A stretch of 64,000 nucleotides of DNA from Humulus lupulus (lineage: Eukaryota > Streptophyta > Magnoliopsida > Rosales > Cannabaceae). Below are positions 23,803-34,710 of the stretch, in pieces. The translations under genes and the position numbers were made by a program. Under the pieces are notes generated by a model. That model searched no databases. It saw only the letters and a list, made by a program, of their open reading frames with translations, and was not told the origin of the DNA. Positions within the stretch are counted from its first letter, which is position 1; every line of letters starts with the position of its first letter. Where the stretch lies: the NCBI RefSeq assembly GCF_963169125.1, contig NC_084798.1:200689481-200753480 (forward strand), read 5' to 3'.

Positions 23803-26101
23803 GATGTTGAGAGAGAGATCACGATGTTGCGATCCAAGGGGATTACCCATATGAAAGTTGAGTTTGATCCAACGACTAGAAGATCCATATATAACTATGG
23901 AAAATGGTTCAACAACACCATTGCTCGATTGGTGCGGGACATATTATCCCATACTTTGTTTCATTGGATTGATGTGCCACAGACAGATGTTGCGTCCATT
24001 TACAAGTAATTATCATAAGTATCTTTCTAAAATTTAACATAACACTGAAATAATTAATAAAGATGGTTAGTATATATTATCCAAGTATTTTTAATTTTAA
24101 TTGCAGGACAAGTTCACTTTTCCATTGGAGGATAAAGTTGTTAAGGACCAGATGAAAAAACATATGATGAAGTATTTGTCTAACTAGCGGTATAATATGA
24201 GGCGATATTGGAGGGGAGAAGGACAATGAAGCGGCAAAGGCGAAACCATTTACAGGTGTTTCTCAACCTGACTGGGCAATGTTGTGTGATTATTGGTCTT
24301 CTGAGGAACAGCAGGTAAAACTATAATTATTTATACTATTTTTTATTATGCAACCACTAATTACATTATTATTATTGTTTCATGTAAAACAAAAAAGGTC
24401 TCGAAGGAACAGGGAAAATCGGGCCAAAATGCGTATACCAGGGGGACACGACTCCAAATCTATTGTGGCACATATTCATGATAACATAAGTTGAACGAAT
24501 TATAAATTTTTATTGTTTTATAATGAATTTATGTGTATGTTATAATATTTTTTTCCTTTCTAGGCTAATGAGTCTGGCCAATTTCCGAGCTTAATCAACA
24601 CATTCGAACAACTCTAGCGAAAGAAGAAAGGTTGGCTAAGCGAGGAAGCAGAGAAGGCGCATGTAAGATTTAATTATTTAAAAATTGAGTAATCATTATT
24701 TAGTTTCACTTTTGTCTCTTATAATCTTAATTAATTAACTTTAATATTTTTCAAGAGAAGATGACTTAAAGGTGAGCATCACAAAGTATGCCTAATGTCT
24801 CGTCTGCTGCATCTTGTGTTGGCGATTCTGATGTCCCACTACCTCCGGACTTGGATATAGTGTGTGATGTTTTACGTCCTTGATCGTGCTATAATAAAGG
24901 ATTTGGGCATTTCCTAGGCTTAAGGTAACTGGAGGACAACAAGCACATAGTTCGTCGTCCATGTCTGGTAGTCAACTGTTACACCCAAATTTCGATAATA
25001 GAAATTATGGTCTCAAAAGACAGGCTTGTAAAGTGTAAGCTTGAAATAAGAAAATTCACATGTGATCAACATTAACGAGAAATGAGTTTGACAGTATCGC
25101 TCGATATTAAAATGACGACGTTGGAATTGGTGAACTCAGAACCATGTGGTCTCAAAGATGTTTCGAGGTTACAAGTCAAGCTCGAAGCTACAACGACAAG
25201 GGTTCAACATTTGTCTAAATTTCTTGGTCTATCTTTGTTAGTATCAGTCAAGAAGGTTCGAGCCTGGGCATTGCGAGCTCGGAGAAGACTATTTCGATAA
25301 AGTTACTTGTTAAGACCGTGGCAAGCCGAGGTAGCGAGCTCGTGATGGTTTTTCGATCTTCAAGATATGTAAGTCAAATGTCCGAGATCGATAATCTAGT
25401 ATGAATACACGGTTACTGTTTGAAAATCCCTATATCTAGGGATTTGTTGTAATCTGTTAATAAATTCTGAATATCTGGGGATATGTATATTTATACATAT
25501 TTCATTGTATTTATTTGAAATTTGAATCATAACATCCCAAAATATGAGGGAAAATATTATGTAAACCAGTCTATAAATAGAGTGGAGAAATTCATTTGTA
25601 AAAAAAGGGACAATTGGTACTGGGAATACTCTGCTGAATTACTTTCTAAAAGCTTTGGGAGAATTCCATAGCTGAATAATATCAACTCGTGGACTAGACA
25701 GATTTTAACTTCTGAACCACGTAAAAAATTGTGTGTTTCTCATTTATTTTTCTGATTTTGTGTTTAGTGCTCTTCATTTTCTAAGTTGAAGAAAAATGGC
25801 ATCAACATCAACCATCTGAGGATGTAAGCTATCTTCAAGAGGAAAACGAGCAGCTGAAAATGAAGCAACAAGCCCATGAACAATTTATGCTCGCCCATAA
25901 CCAATACATAATACAACACAACCAATACATGACGAATTACATGCAACAGATGCAAGGAATGATACAAGGAATGAATTTCTCGCCCCCATTTCAGCCCCTA
26001 CCCCACCAACATTTAATTTTGATGGTGTTTCAGCTAGCCAGCCATCCCATTCAGTCCACCAGGAAGACAACGACAATGATGAGGATGATTTCGCTGAGTA
26101 G
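23803..26101 (+). pseudogene. TNPA-like gene of the older CACTA element, remainder
   Basis: Exon 1 continues with DVEREI, then VEFDPTTRRSIYNYGKWFNN, to about 24005. Exon 2 starts after TTGCAG at about 24108 (DKFTFPLEDK) with an in-frame TAG near 24186 and a frameshift before AAKAKPFTGVSQPDWAMLC. Exon 3 lies near 24400-24485 (PGGHDSKSIVAHIHDN). Exon 4 lies near 24565-24663. The last exon begins near 24757 and is split by a solo LTR (24977-25801). Rejoined, SMSGSQ continues as HQPSEDVSYLQEENEQL. The tail is rich in Q, M and N (QQAHEQFMLAHNQYIIQHNQ) and ends acidic at the TAG at 26099. Confidence 0.82.
24977..25801 (+). mobile_element. Solo LTR, probably Ty3/Gypsy, 825 bp
   Basis: Starts TGTTACACCC and ends AAAATGGCA, flanked by the 5-bp duplication TCAAC (24972-24976 and 25802-25806). 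A TATA box (TATAAATA, 25572-25579) precedes a segment CTCGTGGACTAGACAG and ACCACGTAAAAAA similar to the R-U5 part of the Tat LTRs at 40770 and 53240. This suggests Gypsy origin and + orientation. No internal region is left, as expected after LTR-LTR recombination. Removing it plus one duplication restores the TNPA-like frame. Confidence 0.85.
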
Positions 26102-26314
26102 ATGTACTTTTATTTTCACATTTAATTTTAAGAGAATTTATTTTATTTTGTTAAGTACTTTAATGAAATTTACTTAATTATGTATTATTAGTTTGTCAAT
26201 TATATTTAAAAGACCATAATGTAGTTTTTTTATGTCATATTAATAAAATTAATTAATTACCAATAATAAATTTCAAATTGATTTTATAAATATATTTAAA
26301 AAATTATTAAAAAA
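26102..26314. other. AT-rich 3' flank of the older TNPA-like gene
   Basis: Only A/T-rich sequence is seen, equivalent to 11120-11392 of the inner element. Confidence 0.5.
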
Positions 26315-26744
26315 CTTTTCCCAGCGTGCTTTTTTGCGCTAGAAAAAGTAATTTTTTTTTAAAAAAATAATTGAAAACGCTTTTCCCGGCACGTTTTTTG
26401 CGTCAACAAAAGTTAACATTTTTCTTGACCAGACTTTTGCCAGTGGCTAAATAACCCCCCGGTAAAAATCGTAGTTCACCGGCAAAAGATAGTAGCACGA
26501 TTTCGTGGGACAGTCTTTTGCCAGTGAGATGTTTTTGTGCTGACGACTTATTTTCGCCACCAAAAGCACTTTTGCCAGTGTAATTTGAACGTCTCCGGAA
26601 AAGATGGTGCAACAACCACTCTTCGTTGTTCCCTTTCAGCGATGCAAAAGTGCATCAGCAAAAGTATAACGACTTTTACCTTGCGTAATACCCATTTTTT
26701 GTCGGTGGGAAAACCCGCCAACAAAAACCTTATTTCTTGTAGTG
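26315..26744. repeat. Right subterminal repeats and terminus of the older CACTA
   Basis: Degenerate motifs such as CTTTTGCCAGTG, CTTTTCCCGGCACG and GCGTCAACAAAAG in both orientations lead to CTTGTAGTG at 26744. The base motif differs from that of the inner element (GCCAGTG against GCCGGCGC), partly through CG loss. The next three bases are TAA, the expected right target duplication, whose left partner is outside the window. Confidence 0.85.
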
Positions 26745-27022
26745 TAAGTGTTGACAAAATTTTCTCAAACCCAAAATTAATTTTGAATACAACCAAAATT
26801 AATTTCTCGCACAAAAAAAGCATTCAAAACTACGAAGATAGAGTCTTGCTAATTATCTTAATGTGAAAAGTTGATGAGACCAACTTTTGCTAAGGCAGCA
26901 ACATCTATTCCTGACGTTTTAATATTGATCCTAATCTTTAAATTTTTTTAAATATATTATATACTTTTGTTAATTATTTTATTTAATTTTTATGCATACA
27001 TATATTTTTTGTTTATAAAATT
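26745..27022. other. Sequence between the older CACTA and the Reina-like element
   Basis: AT-rich sequence without a gene. The last five bases (AAATT, 27018-27022) are the left target duplication of the Reina-like element. Confidence 0.5.
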
Positions 27023-27441
27023 TGTTGGCCATGTCCATATACAATTAAACCCAACTGTTATCCAGCACCAAACCCAATCCTGGCCCAACATTGCAGCTAA
27101 GGACCCAAGTTCTCCAGCAGCTACCCAAGCCAATTCAGAGGCAAATACAGCTGATGCAAAGGGAGAGAATCAGCTGAAGAAAGTCGCTCGTGGGAAGAGA
27201 GTACGTGCACCTCCAAGATGGCTCAAGGATTTTGTATTAGCCGAGTCATGTTGAGCGTGAGGAAGAGGAGGCTAACTGAATTCTGTTACTTGGTTATTTG
27301 TGATTATTTGTTGTATTTCTTTAACTCATATATATTGAGAAAACTTTGTAAGGAACCTTTTTCTTATGCTGAATGAAGTCATAGTTGGAATTGTGCAATT
27401 TCGGAGATTTGTACTGTCTCTAAGAGTACTCATTGGTATCA
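27023..27441 (+). repeat. 5' LTR of the Reina-like element
   Basis: 419 bases, TGTTGGCC to CATTGGTATCA. A TATATAT stretch at about 27327-27334 could serve as TATA box. The LTR includes an apparently coding-like segment (ALKDFVLAES-like) that recurs in the 3' LTR. Confidence 0.88.
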
Positions 27442-27460
27442 CTGGTGCTTTCATTGAGAG
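27442..27460 (+). other. Primer-binding site of the Reina-like element
   Basis: CTGGTGCTTTCATTGAGAG follows the 5' LTR directly. The same TGGTGCTTTCATTGAGAG follows the 5' LTR of the Tat element at 40893, so both use the same primer tRNA. Which tRNA was not determined. Confidence 0.75.
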
Positions 27461-27468
27461 CACACGCC

Positions 27469-30400
27469 ATGAAGAATGATGAGTTTGCTGAGTTGTTGAA
27501 GAACATGTCCGCTGAATTCAAGCAACATTCTGAAACCCAGAAGGCGACGTTCATGACCTTACTGGAGTAGCATCGAGTCACGACAGAGGAACGCTTGAAC
27601 CAGATGTTGCAATCACCACCGCAAGGTCCGTATCCGTTGAGAGGTGGGGGTTCGACTACGAGCGGCGTGGTGGAACCGGGTCAGACTGGGAATCAAAGGG
27701 TTGGAGGCGACGATGGTAATAGGGAAATGAACTCAATCCTGAAGGCCCTCCATGTCAAAGCACCCAGGTTTGATGGCTCTAATGTAGAAAACTGGATTTA
27801 CAAAATTAATAAGTTCTTTGATCTCCATAAGGTTGCTCCAGAGATGAGGATGGTAGTGGTGGTGTTTCACTTGGATGGGAGTCCAGCCACTTGGTATCAA
27901 TGGATGGAGAAGGGGGGTTCGCTTCTGTCTTGGGAAGTATTTCTCCAAGAGCTTCGGAAAAGGTGTTGAACATCCATATATGAGGATCCACTGGGAAGAT
28001 AGAAAAGCTGACCCAAACAGGGAAGATTAAGCAATATCGGACTAAGTTTGAAGAGCTAATGACACAGATTACTAGGGTGTCAGATACTATGTTCCTCAAT
28101 TTTTTTGTGTGGGGTTTGAAGTTACCCATTCGATGAGAGTTGCTATTGGTGGCACCTACGAATTTGGCCGATGCGATGGAAAATGCACAACTCTTTGAGG
28201 ATCGAAATGAAGAGCTCTCCGGGCGGGGATGACCTGAACACCCTTTCGCGGGTTCTTTGAATAGGAAAATAGGAAGTTCTGAACCATTTAGGGGTGCTAA
28301 GGCTGGGAATTACAGTGCACCTAGTACCGTAGGACTGAGCTTTGCTTCGAAATCAGCAAGTTCATACCCATATCTCCCTATTAAGAGGCTGTCAGCTGCT
28401 GAATTGAAGGAAGGGAGAGACAAGGGACAATGTTTTACGTGCAAAGAGAAGTTCATTACGGGCATAAGTGCAAGAATAAGGTGCTTTTGATGACCAGGCA
28501 GGAAGGACATGAACATGAGATTGAGGAAGAAGGGAAAGAGAAAGAGCATATGGAGGAAGAAGTGAGTCTCTATGCGATGTCCAACTCGACCAACCCACAC
28601 ATATTTCGCTTACTTTCTCAACATGGGTCCCAAAATCTTGAGGTATTGATTGATACAGGAAGTAATAACAACTTTGTTCAAGAATCATTAGCTGAGAAAT
28701 TGCAATTGCCACTGGAGAATACTAAGGCGTTCAAGGTGTACATGGGAAATGGACAGTTGCTAACATGTTCAAAGTTTTGTAAAGGGGTGGAATTAGTGCC
28801 TTAGGGACATAAGTTTCTGGTTGATCTTTATGTGTTATCGATTTGAGGTCTTGACATCGTCCTCGGAATGCAGTGGCTACAGAATCTCGGGCCATGTATT
28901 CACGACTTTCGGGCATTAATGATGGAGTTTTCATGGGGCGGACAAACAATCAAACTTGATGGAAATCCAACATGGAAGGCAAAACAAATCTTTTTTAATC
29001 AGCTGACATCCTTGATGCAAGAGAGTGAGATTCACTGGCATTGGAGGATGACACCGGTTACCTACCATGAGAGCAAGCAAGAGTCATTTTGGGCAACCAC
29101 TGATTTGGGCATTACTAAGCTTGTAGCTTCACTAATACCCGAGGCACAACACTTGGTTAGAGAGTATGTGAAGGTGTCTGAAGTTCCACAATACTTACTA
29201 CCCAAATGCGACATTGACCATCGGATTTTCTTGCAACCGGCTTCAAGTCCTATCAATGTTCAACCCTATCAATATCCTTATTTTCAAAAGGATATTATTG
29301 AAAAGATGGTACAAGAAATGTTGGCAGCTGGCATTATCCGACACAGTACGAGTCCTTACTCCTCATTGGTCCTATTAGTCAAGAAGAAGGATGGTACTTG
29401 GCAGTTTTGTGTCAACTGTCAGGCATTGAACAAAATCACTATTAAGGATAGGACCCAATTCCTACCATTGACGAGTTTTGGATGAGCTAGGTGCAGCTAC
29501 TATCTTTTCAAAGCTGGATTCACGGGTTGGGTATCACCGAATTTGCATGGACAGCAGGGATATCCACAAGACAGTATTTCAGACTCACGATGGCCACAAT
29601 GAATTCCATGTGATGTCGTTTGGGCTCACGAATGCCTCAGCCACACTCCAATCAGTGATGAACCAAATTTTCAAGCCGTACTCGTGGCAGTTTGTCATCA
29701 TTTTCTTTGACGATATCTTGGTATACATCGATTCTATCTCGGAGAATTTGATGCATTTGAGGGTGGTATTCTAGCTGATCAATTCTTTGCTAAAGCAAGT
29801 AAGTGTTCGTTATTTCAGTCCACTATTTACTATTTGGGACACTTGGTATCTCAGAATGGGATGGTAGTCGATCCTATGAAGATTTCTGTCATGGTGGAAT
29901 GGCCACAACTGAGAAATCTCAAACAACTCCGAGGATTTTTGGGGTTGACGGTGTATTACCAACGTTTCGTTGCACACTACACTTCTATAGCTTCTCCACT
30001 TACTGAATTGCTCTAAAAAGATGGGTTCACATGGACTACGGCTCCTACGAACGCCTTTGAGAAGCTGAAACATGCCATGACCTCTACCCCTGTGTTGCAT
30101 TTACCTGACTTTTCTGAAGTCTTTGTGATTGAAACTGATGCATCAATGTGAGATTTGGTGGAGTATTAATGCAGAAGGGACATCCTATTGCATATTTTAG
30201 TAAAAAGTTGGGACCAAGAATGTTGGGAGCTTCGACCTATGATCGTGAGTTAAGGACGGTAGTGGAGGCCGTGACTCGATGGCGACAATGCCTCTTGGGA
30301 AAGCCTTTTGTCATTTAGACTGATCATAAGAGTCTCAAAGAGATCCTTACTCAAGTCATTCAAAGCCCTGAACAATAACACTGTTTGTGCAAGTTGCTGG

Positions 30401-31945
30401 GTTTTCAGTTCTTTATTGAGTATAAGGCAGGGAAGGAAATTTTTGGAGCTGATGCATTGTCTAGGAGAGATGAGTTTCAGGCATTCCAATTTCATATGGT
30501 CGTCTCAGGGGTCAAATTCAAATTCTTGGATGACTTACGATGAGAAAATGAGACTTGTGTAGACTGACGAGCGATCCACCACCAGCTACAATCGGGTCAA
30601 CTTAGACAGTCCCCTTACACCAACCGTGATGGGCTCTTATTACATAGTAATTGTTATGTTCTTAGTGATTCTTCATCCTTGAAGCTGCCACTATTACAGG
30701 AGTTCCATGATTCCCCGATGGGAGGACACACAGACGTAGATCGCACCTTCTTGCACCTTAGTGCAAATTTCTTTTGGATAGGTTTGCAATAGGATGTCAA
30801 GGCCTTTATAGCTTCCTGCCTAACATGCCAGACGGTTAAATATTCGACTGCTATTCCATATGGTTTATTACAGCCCTTGGAGCTACCAGAGCGGGTTTGG
30901 GTGGATCTCGCTATGGATTATATCGTCAGATTACCAAATTCTCAGGGGTTCACTACTATTTTGGTGGTTATAGATCGTTTTACAAAGTATGGTCATTTTG
31001 GAGTGTTCCCTTCTCACTATACTACCACCAAGGTTGTTGAACTTGTTTCAAGTATGGTAATTCGTCTTCATGGCTTACTCTATTCAATTGTCTCTGATCG
31101 TGATCCCATTTTCACTAGTAGTTTTTGAAGGAAGCTCTTTGAACTCATGGGAACTCGCCTCAAGATGAGTACCACATACCGCCCCCAAATGGATGGAGAA
31201 TCCTAGGTCACAAATAGGTATGTCGAGTAATACCTTTAGGCATTCACGGCTGAGAATCTGAAGCAATGGAGTCATTTTCGCCGTGGGCTGAATATCCCTA
31301 TAACATGAGTCATCATTCTTCTATCGGAATGACCCCGTTTCAAGTCATGTATGGTAGGCCACCGCCCACCATTCGCATGTATACACGGGGTTCCACATCA
31401 TTTCAGGCCGTTGAGGATGAGTTGCTCACTCATAATACTATTTTATCTCAACTGAAATTGAATTTGCAGCGTGCTCAACATCGAATGTGCCAGCAAGCTA
31501 ACAAGAGGTGTCGTCATATCGATTTTTCCATTCGAGACCTTGTTCTTGTGAGGTTGCAACCATACCGCCAAACTACACTCGCTCACCGCCTAAACAACAA
31601 GTTGTGTCAAAGTTACTTTGGCCCGTTCCCTGTCATTGCCCGAGCAGGTTCGGTTGCTTACACACTTGAGTTACCAGCCCATAGTTGGATACATCCCACC
31701 TTCCATGTCTCGCGGATCAAGCCCTTCTGAGGCAAACACCCTGTGACACATTACCCTTTGCTCGACTTACGACATTATCACCAACCTTTACTTTTGTTAG
31801 TCGCCATTCTCTTGAGTCGAACGATTTAGAAAGGGCCCCACTCGATTCCTCAAGTACTGGTTCAATGGTCACAAAACCCCTTAGAAGATGTGACTTGGGA
31901 GGATTTTACACCATTCTGTGACTTGTATGGATTGAGTGACCTTAA
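27469..31945 (+). pseudogene. gag-pol polyprotein of the Reina-like element
   Basis: The ATG at 27469 opens MKNDEFAELLKNMSAEFKQ, with TAG at 27568. Gag follows (KAPRFDGSNVENWIYKINKF, PATWYQWM, about 27750-27960), then a zinc-knuckle remnant (QCFTCKEK then HYGHKCKNK, about 28430-28490). The protease shows the DTG site (VLIDTGSNNNFV, about 28640). Reverse transcriptase spans about 29270-29780, with PYSSLVLLVKKKDGTW and the FFDDILVY catalytic box. RNase H lies about 30110-30480. Integrase has an HHCC region (HDSPMGGHTD, SCLTCQ) and the core VWVDLAMDYI and SIVSDRDPIF (about 30690-31300). The C-terminal part GPFPVIARAGSVAY leads to a chromodomain-like tail (PLEDVTWEDF, LKDKVSFE). At least six frameshifts or stops interrupt it. 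Confidence 0.87.
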
Positions 31946-31960
31946 GGACAAGGTCAGTTT

Positions 31961-31987
31961 TGAGGGGGGGGGGGGGGGGGGGAGTCG
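31961..31987 (+). other. Polypurine tract of the Reina-like element with a run of 19 G
   Basis: TGA is followed by 19 consecutive G (31964-31982) and AGTCG just before the 3' LTR. Polypurine tracts are G-rich, but a G run this long is unusual and may reflect slippage or an assembly estimate of a homopolymer. Confidence 0.8.
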
Positions 31988-32406
31988 TGTTAGTTAGACC
32001 CATATACAATTAGATCCAACTGTTATCCAACACTATGCCCAATCCTGGCCCAACATTGCAGCTAAGGGCCCAGGTACTCCAACAGCTACCCAAGCCAATT
32101 TTTAGGCAAATACAACTGATGCAAAAGGAGAGAACCAGCTGAAGCAAGCCACTCGTGGGAAGAGAGTACATGAACCTCCAAGATGGCTCAAGGATTTTGT
32201 ATTAGCCGAGTTACGTTAAGCATGAGGAAGAGGAGGTTATCTGAATTCTATTACTTGGTTATTTGTGAATTTTTGTTGTATTTCTTTAGCTCATATATAT
32301 TGAGCAAACTCTGTAAGGAACCTTTTTCTTATGCTGAATGAAGTCATAGTTGCAATTGTGCCATTTGGGAGATTTGTACTGTCTCTAAGAGTACTCATTG
32401 TTATCA
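31988..32406 (+). repeat. 3' LTR of the Reina-like element
   Basis: 419 bases, TGTTAGTT to TTGTTATCA, colinear with the 5' LTR without large gaps. Confidence 0.88.
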
Positions 32407-32411
32407 AAATT

Positions 32412-32727
32412 TTATATCTCTCTTATTTTTTTTTAACTATTTAGAATTTCAGTTTACAACAATTACCAAAAAGACTATTTGTTTTGTAAATTTAAAGAGA
32501 AAAAAAAGTATACTAAGATCAATAGTTTTGATTCTTCCTTCTCATTTTTTTTATCTTTCTTCTCCCACAAACTCAATCTGCCATAGGAGGCCAACATCGA
32601 AAGATGCCAAACTATTTTTTAGTTTATTGATGACCAAATTTGACCAAATGATACTATTCATTTTTTCCAATTTATAAAATAAAAGATCTTGTTGTTAATT
32701 TTTTGCAAGTAAGGGTATTAAAAAAAG
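32412..32727. other. AT-rich spacer
   Basis: No gene or repeat structure was recognised. Confidence 0.4.
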
Positions 32728-32997
32728 AAATATTTGCGGTGAAAGTCCATAATAATTTTAATTAGTTAGACTTATAGTCTCAATCTTTTATTACGGCAAA
32801 AGTCTCTAAATTGTATTTTAATGCTTCTATAGTCCATATAGTCGTTGTTGCAAAAAAAGTCCCCGGTGTTTTCAATTTGTTGTACTTACATCCTCAATCT
32901 TATTTTTTTACTCGCAAAGTCTATTATTACATTTTAGGTGTCAATTTATAAAATATTAAAGAAACTTTAAAATTCTTAAATAATTAAATAAGGGGTG

Positions 32998-33751
32998 TGA
33001 CTATTGGCACACATTTTTTTTTCTCTTCTCACACATTTTTTAATTAAACTCCTCTTAAAATTTAAAAATAAAAGAATTTCTTTTCGCACCCCTCTTAAAT
33101 TTTTAATATGTACAATATTATCAATAAAACTTTCTTCCCACACCCCTTTATATTATTATTACTAAATAATACAAATATTATTAAAATCACTATCTCCTAA
33201 ACAAAATTAAAACTTAAATCATTGTCACTAAAATACTCATGATGATCAATGACTTCATATCATGATCAATGTTATGTCTTTTACATCTCATTTTCATGGC
33301 TTAAATGACCTTTCTTTCCCCTTCATGTTTTTATTTAGTCTTTATTGATGTTAATCTTGAGTGACTTGTTATTATCATACACTATCTTAAGAATAAAATA
33401 CAATAAAAAAAGTTCACACATATGATACAAAAAAAAAAAAAAAAAAAAAACTCATTAGAATTAAAATCTTTAGCATCACCACATCGACATCCATATTCAT
33501 ATCTATATTTTGTTCATCAATTACTTTTTTTTAGAGTATTGATTTTTTAAATTGATAATCTAACATTTTTTTTGAATTTTTATACCTAATGTGGTGAGAT
33601 GGTATGTGTTAAAAATTATGGTTTATAATTATAATTGTTTGAGGATATTTATGTCAATTTACACATGATTATGTTTGTAAACGGTCAATTAATTAATTAC
33701 TCATTAATTATAAAATCGCAGGGGGAGAAAAAAAGTGTGTGCCAATAGTCA
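32998..33751. mobile_element. Terminal-inverted-repeat element, 754 bp, family unknown
   Basis: The left end TGACTATTGGCACACA matches the complement of the right end exactly over 16 bases, followed on both sides by T-rich or A-rich runs. The interior is AT-rich with an A run of 20 at about 33431-33450 and codes for nothing recognisable. No target duplication was identified. Confidence 0.6.
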
Positions 33752-33904
33752 ATATTTTTTAAAAATCTAAAATCCATTTAATTTCTAAATGATTTTTTTT
33801 ATTGTTTAATTATTAAAAGCTAAATCAATAAAAAATTATACACATTCTTTGTCGTTTTTGTCTTGTATGTTTTGTTGATTTAGCCATTAATATTTTAAGG
33901 ATTC

Positions 33905-34257
33905 ATACTATGTTGGGACCTGTGTTTTATGTTAACTCCGCAAGATGGACCATTTATTTAAAAAAAATACATTTTTGAACCATGTGTTTCATCAAATGGT
34001 TAAAAATGGTCTCTTGAATCCAATTTGATCAAAATATTTTTGTCATTAGGATTTATTAGGGTCATCGACTTACAAAATGTGTAGAACTGTAAGAGACATC
34101 AATATTTATGAAATTATATTGGAAAATATTTTAATTGAGTTCAGATTCAATTGATCATTTTAAACCATTTTACAAAATATAGAGTCGAAGAATGTATTTT
34201 TTAAAACAGAGGGTCCACCATGAAATTAAATGAAAATACAGGACCCAAAATGCTATA
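33905..34257. mobile_element. Foldback MITE-like element, about 350 bp
   Basis: The left arm (GTTGGGACCTGTGTTTTATG, then AAAAATACATTTTTGAACC) is matched in order by the complement of the right arm (TTTGGGTCCTGTATTTTCAT, then AAAAATACATTCTTCGACT) over more than 120 bases. The ends are approximate. Confidence 0.55.
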
Positions 34258-34710
34258 GACCCATGATGTAAATAAATATTTCACAAGAAAAAAAATGTCA
34301 TTTAGCATTTTAATTTATTTTAAATTTTTCTAAAAATATTAAGGACTATACTTTTTTTCCATGGTATATTCCATATTATTTTTCTTTTATTTTCAACATA
34401 TATCTCATTGTTTCCAGGTTATTATAATTTTTTTCAATAGTTTTTTAAGGGACTATAATTTATTTATTTAAGATTTTAAAAGTTCTTTTTTTAAAGTTAC
34501 ACCTATAATATGACGTTAGAGAGTTTTTTCGTGAATAAAATAAGATTGAAAATATTAAGGATTTTTGCCTCAAATATCTCTAGAAGATAGCGATGAAGTA
34601 CTAACGTTAAAAATAAAATATAACACTAGGACTTTTACTATCAAGTAAAACAAGTAAGGATATAAATGCAACAAATTGAAAACATTAAAGACTTTTGTCA
34701 TAAATATTCA

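Larger units (their letters stand above)
1..26744 (+). mobile_element. Older CACTA (En/Spm) transposon, 3' part, with three nested insertions
   Basis: The 3' end is seen at 26744, where the sequence ends in CTTGTAGTG, the complement of a CACTACAAG terminus, preceded by degenerate subterminal repeats. The 5' terminus is not in the window; by comparison with the inner element it should lie about 2.5 kb upstream. Gene order is TNP2 (766-14536) then TNPA-like (14705-26101), both rightwards, as in plant CACTA elements. The body is interrupted by a second CACTA (1419-11711), a Ty3/Gypsy element (14771-23797) and a solo LTR (24977-25801). Subtracting these leaves about 6.6 kb of original element. 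Both genes are broken, so the element is dead, but its layout is clear. Confidence 0.9.
27023..32406 (+). mobile_element. Reina-like Ty3/Gypsy chromovirus, 5.4 kb, inactive
   Basis: Two LTRs of 419 bases (27023-27441 and 31988-32406) begin TGTT and end TTATCA or GTATCA. The flanking duplication is AAATT (27018-27022 and 32407-32411). The total length near 5.4 kb, short LTRs, gag-protease-RT-RNase H-integrase order and a chromodomain-like C terminus fit the Reina group. All coding parts carry stops and frameshifts. The LTRs differ by several percent by eye, so this copy looks older than the Tekay and Tat insertions. Confidence 0.9.
32728..34710. mobile_element. Diverged inverted-repeat element, possibly non-autonomous MULE
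   Basis: The left flank reads ATATTTGCGGTGAAAGTCC and then GTGTTTTCAATTTGTTG. The complement of the right flank reads ATATTTATGACAAAAGTC and then ATGTTTTCAATTTGTTG. Similarity between the flanks continues for roughly 250 bases with gaps. Motifs near GCAAAAGTCC recur several times at the left end. Two smaller foldbacks lie inside (32998-33751 and 33905-34257). No target duplication was found, so the exact ends are uncertain. Confidence 0.45.

Noticed and set aside
27067..27254. Short coding-like frame in the Reina LTR as a captured host gene
   Set aside because: It recurs with stops in the other LTR and is only about 60 residues; no family recognised.
33431..33450. A-run as tail of a SINE or LINE
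   Set aside because: No RNA polymerase III boxes or reverse transcriptase upstream, and no flanking duplication; it lies inside an inverted-repeat element.
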